DNA of 36,599 bases from the NCBI GenBank assembly GCA_023129575.1, contig JAGMBS010000010.1:1-36599 (forward strand). The letters are read 5' to 3'. How positions within the stretch are numbered: position 1 is the stretch's first letter; each line of letters opens with the position of its first letter. The notes under the pieces were generated by a model that saw only the letters and a list, made by a program, of their open reading frames with translations, did not search any database and had not been told where the DNA came from. Position numbers and translations under genes: made by a program. Source of the stretch: Minisyncoccota bacterium (lineage in GTDB: Bacteria > Patescibacteriota > Minisyncoccia > Phycocordibacterales > UBA12079). Of this stretch, positions 14,615 to 21,507 are shown in pieces.

Positions 14615-16156
14615 ATGGAACAAATAAAAAACAGGACTTTATTTTTTGGAGATAATTTGGATATTTTGCGGGAAAAAATTCCGGATGAAACTTTTGATTT
14701 GATTTATCTTGACCCGCCTTTTAATTCAAAAAGGGATTATAATGTTTTGTTTAAGGAAGGACTGCAAGACAGCCAAGCGCAAATCAGAGCATTTGAAGAC
14801 AGTTGGCGTTGGACCAGGGAAGCGGAAAGCGTGTTTGAAGAATTGGTTGGAGTCAAAAAATCCAAAACAAAAATAAATCAAAATATATCCGAGTTGATGC
14901 AAGCGTTAGAAAAAATGGTTGGTAGAAATGATATGTTGGCGTATTTGGTAATGATGACTGTTAGGTTGATTGAATTGCATCGGGTTTTGAAAAAGACGGG
15001 CAGTTTGTATTTGCATTGCGACCCAACCGCCAGCCATTATTTGAAAATTATTCTTGATACAATTTTTGGTAAGAAAAATTTCCAAAATGAAATTGTGTGG
15101 AGTTATAATGTCGGTGGTAAGGGTAAAAAACATTTTGCAAGAAAGCATGACATTATATTTTTTTATAGCAAAAGCGATGATTATTTTTTTGACGGCTTAG
15201 CTGTTGGTGTCCACAGAGATACAGGAACTAAAAGTTTTGGAGGTAAGATTGGAGTAGATAAAGAAGGAAGAAAATACCAAGATAAAATTGTAAGAAAAAC
15301 AGGTAAAGTATACAGATATTATTTAGATGAAGGTAAAATTCCTGAAGATGTTTGGCAAATTCAGTCAATTCAATCTCAATCTAAAGAACGACTTGGCTAT
15401 CCAACCCAAAAACCGGAGGTGCTTTTAGAAAGAATTATAAAAGCGTCATCAAACGAGGGTGATTTGGTTTTAGACCCGTTTTGCGGTTGCGGGACGACGG
15501 TTGCGGTGGCCGAGAAATTGCATCGCAAATGGGTCGGTATTGACATTACAACGCTTGCGATTAATCTTGTTAAGCATAGGTTAAGAGATCAATTTGCCGG
15601 AAGAATTATCAAAATTCATCTTGACGGCCTGCCAAAAGATATGGCGGGCGCGAAAGCATTATTTAAAAAAGACCCTTTTGAATTTGAATATTGGGTTTTG
15701 GATTTAGTTAACGCTATGCCGGCGCAAAGTAAGACAAAAGGAAATATGCGAGGCGCTGATAAAGGTATTGACGGCGTTATTACATTTGTAAAAGGAGTTG
15801 ATAATAAAGGCGACCCGGAATTCGGGAAAGCCATTGTCCAAGTAAAGGGCGGGGGCGTGCAAAGAAAAGACATCGCCACGCTTAAGGGAGATTTGGAAAG
15901 GGAAAAAGCGGACGCGGGTATTTTAATAACATTGGAAGAACCGACTCGGCCCATGAGAGAGGAGGCGGTTGGCGCCGGGGTTTTCAAATTATCTTTTAGC
16001 CCCAAAGAGTTCTCAAAAATACAAATAATTACTATAAAAGAATTACTGCGATTAAACAGACAACCCGATTTGCCCAGTTGGACAGAACCTTATTACAAAG
16101 AAGCCAAAAGAGTGGAAGAAGATTTCTCAAAAAATCAGCTTGGTTTGGGGATGTAA
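14615..16156 (+). CDS. Adenine-specific DNA methyltransferase fused to an Mrr-like nuclease domain
   Basis: A 513-residue protein. The N-terminal two thirds are a beta-class amino-methyltransferase: catalytic motif DPPF at residues 33-36 comes before the SAM-binding motif DPFCGCGTT at 287-295. The C-terminal part (about 350-480) looks like a restriction-endonuclease fold: GADKGIDG with Asp386, then KAIVQVKGG with Gln409 and Lys411, the D...QxK pattern of Mrr-type PD-(D/E)XK enzymes. Modification and cleavage could thus reside in one chain, as in type IIG/IIC-like systems. No separate specificity gene is adjacent and the recognition site cannot be read from the sequence. The gene is intact, while other methylase genes nearby are broken. 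Confidence 0.85.
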   Translation: MEQIKNRTLFFGDNLDILREKIPDETFDLIYLDPPFNSKRDYNVLFKEGLQDSQAQIRAFEDSWRWTREAESVFEELVGVKKSKTKINQNISELMQALEKMVGRNDMLAYLVMMTVRLIELHRVLKKTGSLYLHCDPTASHYLKIILDTIFGKKNFQNEIVWSYNVGGKGKKHFARKHDIIFFYSKSDDYFFDGLAVGVHRDTGTKSFGGKIGVDKEGRKYQDKIVRKTGKVYRYYLDEGKIPEDVWQIQSIQSQSKERLGYPTQKPEVLLERIIKASSNEGDLVLDPFCGCGTTVAVAEKLHRKWVGIDITTLAINLVKHRLRDQFAGRIIKIHLDGLPKDMAGAKALFKKDPFEFEYWVLDLVNAMPAQSKTKGNMRGADKGIDGVITFVKGVDNKGDPEFGKAIVQVKGGGVQRKDIATLKGDLEREKADAGILITLEEPTRPMREEAVGAGVFKLSFSPKEFSKIQIITIKELLRLNRQPDLPSWTEPYYKEAKRVEEDFSKNQLGLGM

Positions 16157-16189
16157 AATTACAAAATTACGAGGTTGAAAAATAATTTT

Positions 16190-16285
16190 ATGAACTGCTT
16201 AATTTTAGTTGGAATAGTAGGAATTATTATCGGGAGAGAAGAATATTTAGAATATCAGCGTAATAAAATATTCATTCATAATTGA
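16190..16285 (+). pseudogene. Truncated duplicate of the membrane/HTH gene start
   Basis: ATG 16190 opens a frame of 31 codons beginning MNCLILVGIVGIIIG. This is nearly the same as the start of the gene at 17162 (MNCLVLILVGIVGIIIGG), but the sequence then diverges and stops at 16285. About 45 nt are near-identical in both places. The Bro-N/DinD gene lies between the copies, so this looks like a leftover from insertion or duplication. Confidence 0.7.
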
Positions 16286-16296
16286 ACTTTTATGTT

Positions 16297-17130
16297 ATGA
16301 CTCAAGAAATTACAACAAAGATAGCGATTTTTCAAAAAAAAGAAATTCGTAAAATTATTTATAAAAACGAATGGTGGTTTTCTGTTGCTGATGTGGTGGA
16401 GGCGCTTACTGATACAGTGGATGCCAAGGATTATATTAAAAAAATGAGAAAAAGGGACAAAGAACTTAATTTCTACTGGGGGACAAATTGTCCCCTGCTT
16501 GAAATGATTGCAAAGGATGGTAGAAAAAGAAAAATTACCAGCGCAAATACAGAAGGAATTTTTCGTATTATCCAGTCAATTCCGTCTCCAAAAGCCGAGC
16601 CATTCAAACATTGGTTAGCAAAAGTGGGCTATGAGCGAGTTCAAGAAATTGAAGATCCTGAATTGGCAACCAAAAGAACAAGAATACTTTATAAACTTAA
16701 GGGGTATTCTGAAAATTGGATAGAAAAACGAATGCGCGGAATTGCTATTCGCGAAGAATTGACGGATGAATGGCAAAAACGAGGCGTAAAAGAACAAAAA
16801 GAATATGAAATTTTGACCGCTGAAATTTCCAAAGCCACTTTTGGCGTAACACCGAGTGAATATAAAAAATTAAAAAGACTGAAACGGCAAAATTTACGCG
16901 ATCATATGAATGACTTGGAATTAATTTTCAATATGCTCGGCGAGCGAGTGACAACGGAAATTTCTCAGCAAGAAAAGCCGGATACTTTTGTAAAAAACAA
17001 AAAGGTAGCAGAGAGGGGCGGAAGCATTGCTGGAAACGCTCGGAAACAAACGGAAAAAGAATTAGACAGACCGGTTGTATCAAAAGAAAACTATTTGCCA
17101 AAATCAGGAGATAAGAAAAAATTGAAATAA
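16297..17130 (+). CDS. Bro-N / DinD-like phage antirepressor family protein
   Basis: A 277-residue protein. The N-terminal Bro-N (antirepressor) domain is seen as KIIYKNEWWFSVADVVEALT, then DAKDYIKKMRKRDKE and ANTEGIFRIIQSIPSPKAE. The C-terminal part (ELIFNMLGERVTTEIS ... KKVAERGGSIAGNARKQTEK ... PVVSKENYLP) matches the conserved C-terminus of DinD-like proteins. DinD is a DNA-damage-induced protein in E. coli, and Bro-N proteins are common in phages and mobile elements. ATG 16297 is preferred over the TTG at 16282, which lies inside the truncated duplicate. There is no clear ribosome site. The gene sits between two copies of the same gene start, suggesting it arrived by insertion. Confidence 0.85.
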   Translation: MTQEITTKIAIFQKKEIRKIIYKNEWWFSVADVVEALTDTVDAKDYIKKMRKRDKELNFYWGTNCPLLEMIAKDGRKRKITSANTEGIFRIIQSIPSPKAEPFKHWLAKVGYERVQEIEDPELATKRTRILYKLKGYSENWIEKRMRGIAIREELTDEWQKRGVKEQKEYEILTAEISKATFGVTPSEYKKLKRLKRQNLRDHMNDLELIFNMLGERVTTEISQQEKPDTFVKNKKVAERGGSIAGNARKQTEKELDRPVVSKENYLPKSGDKKKLK

Positions 17131-17161
17131 AATTAAAGTTTTATTTAATAAAAATAAAAAT

Positions 17162-17479
17162 ATGAACTGTTTAGTTTTAATTTTAGTTGGAATAGTAGGA
17201 ATTATTATTGGGGGTTATTTTGGTTCCAAAAAGAAAAAGTGTTTGATTTTTGGGCAAAGTAAAAAGAAGCAAGAAAACAAAGCAAAAATTTTGGAATTTT
17301 TGAGAGAGCATGGGAAAAACCTGCCTGCCGGCAGGCAGGTTACAAATAATAATGTTGAAAAATTGTGCGGGGTTTCGCACGCTACCGCGGAAAGGTATTT
17401 GAATGAATTGGAAAAAGACGGAAAACTAACTCAGCACGGCAAAATCGGACAAAATGTTTTTTACACATTGAAATTTTGA
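17162..17479 (+). CDS. Single-pass membrane protein with winged-helix domain
   Basis: 105 residues. The N-terminus is a membrane helix (residues 3-20, LVLILVGIVGIIIGGYF), then a Lys-rich stretch. A winged-helix/HTH domain (KILEFLREHG ... NNNVEKLCGVSHATAERYLN ... ELEKDGKLTQHGKIGQNVFY) makes up the rest. A perfect 24-nt palindrome at 17318-17341 interrupts the HTH region in frame and encodes NLPAGRQV. The stop codon lies inside another palindrome (17473-17508). A membrane-tethered DNA-binding regulator is one reading; the function is unknown. A truncated copy of its start lies at 16190. Confidence 0.65.
   Translation: MNCLVLILVGIVGIIIGGYFGSKKKKCLIFGQSKKKQENKAKILEFLREHGKNLPAGRQVTNNNVEKLCGVSHATAERYLNELEKDGKLTQHGKIGQNVFYTLKF
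17318..17341. repeat. CCTGCCGGCAGG-family palindrome within a gene
   Basis: A perfect 24-nt palindrome (arms AACCTGCCTGCC and its complement), in frame inside the membrane/HTH gene. Related copies: 3252-3276 (in ileS) and 33415-33430 (intergenic). Confidence 0.9.
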
Positions 17480-17508
17480 TTAACTCAACCCGTTGAGTTA
17501 ATCAAAAT
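17473..17508. repeat. Interspersed palindrome, CTCAAC/GTTGAG family (copy 4)
   Basis: The longest member, with perfect 17-bp arms around CC. It overlaps the stop codon of the membrane/HTH gene and may serve as its terminator. Confidence 0.85.
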
Positions 17509-17518
17509 ATAAAATTTC

Positions 17519-17547
17519 TTCACTTGGGGCTCCAAGCCCCAAGTGAA
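17519..17547. repeat. Perfect palindrome, CTTGG/CCAAG family
   Basis: Arms TTCACTTGGGGCT (17519-17531) and its complement (17535-17547) surround CCA. It borders the truncated methylase remnant. Confidence 0.8.
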
Positions 17548-17599
17548 AGTGTTTTTAGACCTATTCCACCCAAATTGGGGCAGGTTTTAATGGAAATCG

Positions 17600-17772
17600 C
17601 CCAAAAAGGACTTTCTTCCGGATTATTACAATTACAAAATACAACTTCGTTTTTGAAATGTTTTTTATAATTGCCTAATTTTTTTTTCAATGTCAGGTAA
17701 TTGCGTGTAAAATTCATCATTTTTTGCTTTGTTTGCCTTATGTAAGTTTTTATTTGAGGATTTATTTTTCAT
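17600..17772 (-). pseudogene. N-terminal remnant of an EcoRI-type adenine methyltransferase
   Basis: On the minus strand, ATG 17772 starts MKNKSSNKNLHKANKAKNDE, followed by FYTQLPDIE. After one base too many in a run of nine A (17679-17687 on the plus strand), the next frame continues LGNYKKHFKNEVVFCNCNNP. Joined, this matches the start of the EcoRI-type DNA methyltransferase family (DEFYTQ...DIE.EL..Y..HF...VV.CNC.DP). Similarity stops at about 17600 and is replaced by repeat DNA. The gene is therefore both frameshifted and truncated and is not functional. Confidence 0.75.
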
Positions 17773-17817
17773 AATTTTATACTCTTTTTGTTTTTTGTGT
17801 TTCCGCTTCGTTTATAA

Positions 17818-18870
17818 TTATTTGAAATAATTATTCACGGCAAATTCAAATTGTTTTAAAAAGATATTTTTGAAATAAGACAGGTTATTAATTTCGTAAA
17901 ATAATAAGCTCGCTTTTTTGTATTCAACTTCATTAACCGCCCGATACGACATAGGAACAGAATTATATGACAATAAAATTGCGTTAGCCGCCATTCTCGC
18001 GGTTCGTTTATTTCCATCTTCAAATGCTTGAATATATGAAAGCAATATCAAAGACAAAAACGCCTTTTCAAAAAAGTTTTCTTTGCCGTTAATTAATTTT
18101 ATCATCATTTCCAAGGCCTCTTCTATTTGATGTATATTATCAAGGGGTTTGTAATTTGTGCCGGTTATTCCGACCGGTGATTTACGAAGATTCTTAGAGA
18201 TATTTAAATCCTTTGTTAAAAGATAATGAATGTGTTCAATATTGGCGCGAGATAGCCGCTCAAAAACATTTTTGTTTTGCAGCGACTCGTTAAACGCGTC
18301 TTTGTGGTTTAATATCATCTGAGTTTCTTCTTTGGTTTTTTTCTCGTCGGGCTTATTATCTTTAATAAGCTGTTCAGTAGCAAGGAGAGAATAAGTATTT
18401 CCTTCAATTTGCGAGGACTTCCAAGAAAACTCTATCAAGATTCTCTCAAATTCTTTATTGATAAGGGTTTGGCTGTCATACCGCGAGAAATTTTTCACAA
18501 AATCATTATGCAATTGCGCAAGTTTCTTTTCTTCATCTTCCGAAAAAACACTTTCTTTCAAAATATCAAAAATATCAAAATCAAAATTTGTTTTTACTTC
18601 TCTTTCATCAAAAGGAACTGAAAAATATTTTTCGACATCTATTTCTTTTACAAGATTGTATCTATTTGAAATAGAATAAGAAGCGCCTCTGCCTGCTCCT
18701 TGTTTAGATATTAATTTTTTGTCTAAAATAAATTTGATATCTCTGGAAATAGTTCTTTGGTCAACCTCAAATTTATTTTTAATAAAATCATAAATTTCCC
18801 CAACACTGGATCTCTTATTTTTTTCTATATATTCCAAAACTATTTTTTGTCTTTTGCTTAAAATATTCAT
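17818..18870 (-). CDS. Fic-family protein with N-terminal HTH; catalytic His replaced by Gln
   Basis: A 350-residue protein. The N-terminus is a DeoR-like HTH (MNILSKRQKIVLEYIEKNKR, then ISRDIKFILDKKLI). The middle and C-terminal parts form a Fic domain with the inhibitory motif SSQIEGN at 152-158. The core motif reads IQAFEDGNKRTAR where HxFxxGNxRxxR is expected, so residue 281 is Gln (codon CAA, 18028-18030) instead of the catalytic His. AMP-transfer activity is therefore doubtful, and the protein may act mainly as a regulator. The start at ATG 18870 is chosen because TGtTATAAT lies exactly 6 nt upstream. Three copies of a TGACATTT repeat lie just upstream and may be operators for its own HTH. 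Confidence 0.88.
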   Translation of the reverse strand: MNILSKRQKIVLEYIEKNKRSSVGEIYDFIKNKFEVDQRTISRDIKFILDKKLISKQGAGRGASYSISNRYNLVKEIDVEKYFSVPFDEREVKTNFDFDIFDILKESVFSEDEEKKLAQLHNDFVKNFSRYDSQTLINKEFERILIEFSWKSSQIEGNTYSLLATEQLIKDNKPDEKKTKEETQMILNHKDAFNESLQNKNVFERLSRANIEHIHYLLTKDLNISKNLRKSPVGITGTNYKPLDNIHQIEEALEMMIKLINGKENFFEKAFLSLILLSYIQAFEDGNKRTARMAANAILLSYNSVPMSYRAVNEVEYKKASLLFYEINNLSYFKNIFLKQFEFAVNNYFK

Positions 18871-18876
18871 AAGCGC

Positions 18877-18885
18877 ATTATAACA
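18877..18885 (-). promoter_or_regulatory. Extended -10 box of the fic gene (leaderless)
   Basis: TGtTATAAT on the minus strand is followed by six bases and the ATG at 18870, the same spacing as for several other genes here. Confidence 0.65.
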
Positions 18886-18887
18886 GA

Positions 18888-18980
18888 TAATCATGACATT
18901 TAAAAACCGTAATTATGACATTTTAATGTAGAAAATTTATATTTTCCTCTTAAAATAAGGGTTTTAATCATGACATTTTA
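18888..18980. promoter_or_regulatory. Three direct repeats TAATYATGACATTT upstream of fic
   Basis: Copies lie at 18888-18902, 18910-18925 and 18965-18980, in the same orientation. The first two are 22 nt apart, about two helical turns, and the first covers the place of the -35 region of the fic promoter. They fit operator sites for a repressor, possibly the HTH of the Fic protein itself. Confidence 0.6.
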
Positions 18981-18996
18981 AAAAACTAATAGATCA

Positions 18997-19017
18997 AACG
19001 GGGTCAGCCACCTTTTT
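18997..19017 (-). repeat. GGTGGCYGACCCC repeat, right boundary of the accessory island
   Basis: The reverse complement matches 10372-10392 in 20 of 21 positions. It ends 60 nt before the M16 peptidase gene, where conserved-looking housekeeping genes resume. Confidence 0.75.
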
Positions 19018-19036
19018 TCTGTATTTTCACCCGTTA

Positions 19037-19045
19037 TGATATAAT
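19037..19045 (+). promoter_or_regulatory. Extended -10 box of the M16 peptidase gene
   Basis: TGaTATAAT at 19037-19045, 33 nt before ATG 19078. A second TGaTACAAT lies closer (19059-19067). Which one is used cannot be told. Confidence 0.5.
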
Positions 19046-19077
19046 CATTTGATAAATATGATACAATTGTTGCTGTT

Positions 19078-20346
19078 ATGAAATTCAAAAAGAAAATTTT
19101 GAAAAACGGGTTGCGGATTATCAGCGCGCCGCTGCGAGGCAATAAGACCGTGACTGTTTTGGCCTTGGTGGAAGCGGGGGCTGATTATGAAAATAAAAAA
19201 AACAACGGCCTCTCCCATTTTCTGGAGCATCTGTGTTTTAAGGGAACCAAACGGCGTCCCCAAGCCGTTGATATTTCTCTGGAATTGGATAAATTGGGCG
19301 CCCACTATAACGCTTTTACGGGCTATGAATTAACCGGCTATTACGCCAAGGCCTATTCCAAACACCAGAGCAAGATCTTGGATATTATTTCCGATCTGTA
19401 TCTAAATCCCATTTTTGACGCGCGGGAAATTAAAAAGGAAAAGGGAGTAATTATTGAAGAAATTAATATGCATGCCGATTTGCCGATGCGGCAAATCCAC
19501 GATGTTTTGCTTAAATTATTGTATGGCGAGCAGGCCGCCGGACGGCAGATTTCAGGCCCGAAAAAAAATGTCAGAAAATTCGTTAGAAATGATTTTATTA
19601 ATTACAGAAAAAATCGTTATACGGCGAAAAATACGATTATTATAATCGCGGGGGGTTTTAATGAAAAGAAAATGCTGGCTGAAATAAGGGAAAAATTCAA
19701 GAACATTAATACCGACAGAAGCCCCAAAAAATTAAAAACGGCGGAGCGACAAACAAAACCGCGCCTAACGGTTAAATACAAAAAATCGGACCAGACCCAT
19801 CTGATTCTCGGCGCGCGCGCTTTTCCAATTCTGAATAAGGACGCGCTCGCGGCCTCGTTGCTGGCGAGTGTTTTGGGGGCGGGGATGAGTTCGCGCCTCT
19901 TTCAAAAATTAAGGGATGAGATGGGCGTTTGTTATTATGTGAGCGCCTCAAATGACACTTCAACGGACCGCGGTTTTTTGGGCGTGTCTGCCGGAGTGAA
20001 TAATGAAAGATTGGAGGAAGTCGTTCAAGTCCTGTTGGAAGAATTTAAAAAGTTAAAAACGGATTTGGTCTCCGAGGAAGAATTGCGGAAAGTGAAAAAT
20101 TGCGTGATTGGAAATCTCTATTTGAATTTAGAGTCCTCTGATTCCATCGCCGAGTATTTTGGCATTCAAGAATTATTGAAAAAAGAAATTTTAACCCCGC
20201 AAGAGAAAGTTGAAAAAATTAAAGCCATTACAGCCGAGGACATTAAAAGAGTGGCGAATAAAATTTTTAAAAACGAAAAATTAAATTTAGCCATTATCGG
20301 TCCGGTTAAAAATAAAAAAACTCTCCAAAAGATTTTGAAACTTTAG
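19078..20346 (+). CDS. M16 family zinc metallopeptidase
   Basis: A 422-residue member of the pitrilysin/processing-peptidase family, possibly cleaving small peptides. The zinc motif HFLEH (HxxEH) lies at residues 47-51, and the third ligand Glu about 76 residues later (E127 in GVIIEEINMHAD). The C-terminal half carries the typical FLGVSAGVNNERLEEVVQVL region and ends without an export signal. The length fits a single M16A-M16C unit as in bacterial M16B enzymes, which form homodimers. It is the first housekeeping-like gene after the accessory island and has its own promoter. The substrate is unknown. Confidence 0.92.
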   Translation: MKFKKKILKNGLRIISAPLRGNKTVTVLALVEAGADYENKKNNGLSHFLEHLCFKGTKRRPQAVDISLELDKLGAHYNAFTGYELTGYYAKAYSKHQSKILDIISDLYLNPIFDAREIKKEKGVIIEEINMHADLPMRQIHDVLLKLLYGEQAAGRQISGPKKNVRKFVRNDFINYRKNRYTAKNTIIIIAGGFNEKKMLAEIREKFKNINTDRSPKKLKTAERQTKPRLTVKYKKSDQTHLILGARAFPILNKDALAASLLASVLGAGMSSRLFQKLRDEMGVCYYVSASNDTSTDRGFLGVSAGVNNERLEEVVQVLLEEFKKLKTDLVSEEELRKVKNCVIGNLYLNLESSDSIAEYFGIQELLKKEILTPQEKVEKIKAITAEDIKRVANKIFKNEKLNLAIIGPVKNKKTLQKILKL

Positions 20347-20390
20347 GGGACAAGTTTCCACATTCCATTATTTTACTTGCGAAATTAGTA

Positions 20391-20399
20391 TGTTATACT
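20391..20399 (+). promoter_or_regulatory. Extended -10 box of the transporter-metG unit (leaderless)
   Basis: TGtTATACT ends exactly six bases before ATG 20406. Confidence 0.65.
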
Positions 20400-20405
20400 A
20401 ATTTT

Positions 20406-21503
20406 ATGTTAAATAAAAACCGCAAAGATATTTCAATCAATATCAATTCCAGCACGATGATCAGAACCATCTTATTTGTTTTGTTGCTGTTCCTCCTTTA
20501 TTTTTTCCGCGATTTGGTTCTTATTATGTTGACGGCAATTGTCATCGCTTCCGCGATGGAGCCGATTATCAAATGGTTTGTTAAACGGAAAATACCTCGG
20601 CTTTTGTCAACCATTTTTGTTTATATCGGGATTGTTATTTTATTGGCCGGCATTGTCTTGGCTTTTCTGCCTTTGATATTGGAGGAAACGGCCAACCTGA
20701 CGGCAATGTTGCCGCAATATGTCAGTTCCGTGAATGTCTGGCATCCTATGAATAGTTTTTTGCCCCAAGCGACTCTTGAGACCTTGTCCTCGGATTTTTC
20801 CATCGGGGAGCTTTTGACGGGATTAAAATCCACCTTGGATAGCGCTTTCGGAAGCTTTTGGCAAATTGTGAGCGGTGTGTTTGGCGGTTTATTCAGTTTT
20901 ATTTTAATAATTGTATTTTCATTTTATTTTGCGGTTCAAGAACGGGGAATCGCGAGCTTTTTGCGGATTATTACCCCTGTCAAACACGAAAAATATGTAA
21001 TTGATTTATGGAAACGCTCGCAATTGAAAATCGGTTTGTGGATGCAGGGACAACTTCTCTTGGCCCTCATCATCGGTATTTTGGTTTATCTCGGGCTGAT
21101 GATTTTGGGAGTGAAATACGCTTTCCTCTTGGCTCTTTTGGCGGCGGTGGCCGAGCTTATTCCTCTCTTTGGCCCGGTTCTGGCCGCTATTCCCGCGGTG
21201 GCGATTGGCTTTATAGACGGCGGCGCGACTTTGGGTTTATTGGTGGTCGGTTTTTATGTGATTATTCAGCAATTTGAAAATCATCTTATTTATCCTTTGG
21301 TGGTTAAAAAGGTGATAGGCGTCCCGCCTCTTTTGGTGATATTAGCTCTTTTGGTGGGGGGGCAATTAGCCGGATTTTTAGGCATAATTATCGCGGTTCC
21401 TTTGGCGGCCACTCTGATGGAATTTTTGAATGATTTGGAAAAGGACAAAAAAAAGTTGTTGGAAATAGCGGAGAAAGAAAAAAAGATTATTCCGTCGGAG
21501 TAA
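20406..21503 (+). CDS. AI-2E family (PerM/YdiK-type) membrane transporter
   Basis: A 365-residue integral membrane protein. A membrane pair lies at the N-terminus (TILFVLLLFLLYFFRDLVLI and a helix near 65-85), followed by a soluble stretch. A cluster of helices comes after about residue 155, including the family hallmark region YAFLLALLAAVAELIPLFGP and PLVVKKVIGVPPLLVILALL. Members are predicted permeases; AI-2 export was shown for only a few and should not be assumed. The C-terminus is charged (FLNDLEKDKKKLLEIAEKEK). metG starts 4 nt after the stop, so they form one transcript. Confidence 0.9.
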   Translation: MLNKNRKDISININSSTMIRTILFVLLLFLLYFFRDLVLIMLTAIVIASAMEPIIKWFVKRKIPRLLSTIFVYIGIVILLAGIVLAFLPLILEETANLTAMLPQYVSSVNVWHPMNSFLPQATLETLSSDFSIGELLTGLKSTLDSAFGSFWQIVSGVFGGLFSFILIIVFSFYFAVQERGIASFLRIITPVKHEKYVIDLWKRSQLKIGLWMQGQLLLALIIGILVYLGLMILGVKYAFLLALLAAVAELIPLFGPVLAAIPAVAIGFIDGGATLGLLVVGFYVIIQQFENHLIYPLVVKKVIGVPPLLVILALLVGGQLAGFLGIIIAVPLAATLMEFLNDLEKDKKKLLEIAEKEKKIIPSE

Positions 21504-21507
21504 AATA

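Noticed and set aside
16282-16296. TTG 16282 as the start of the DinD-like gene
   Set aside because: It lies within the truncated duplicate upstream. ATG 16297 is a standard start and opens the Bro-N domain normally.
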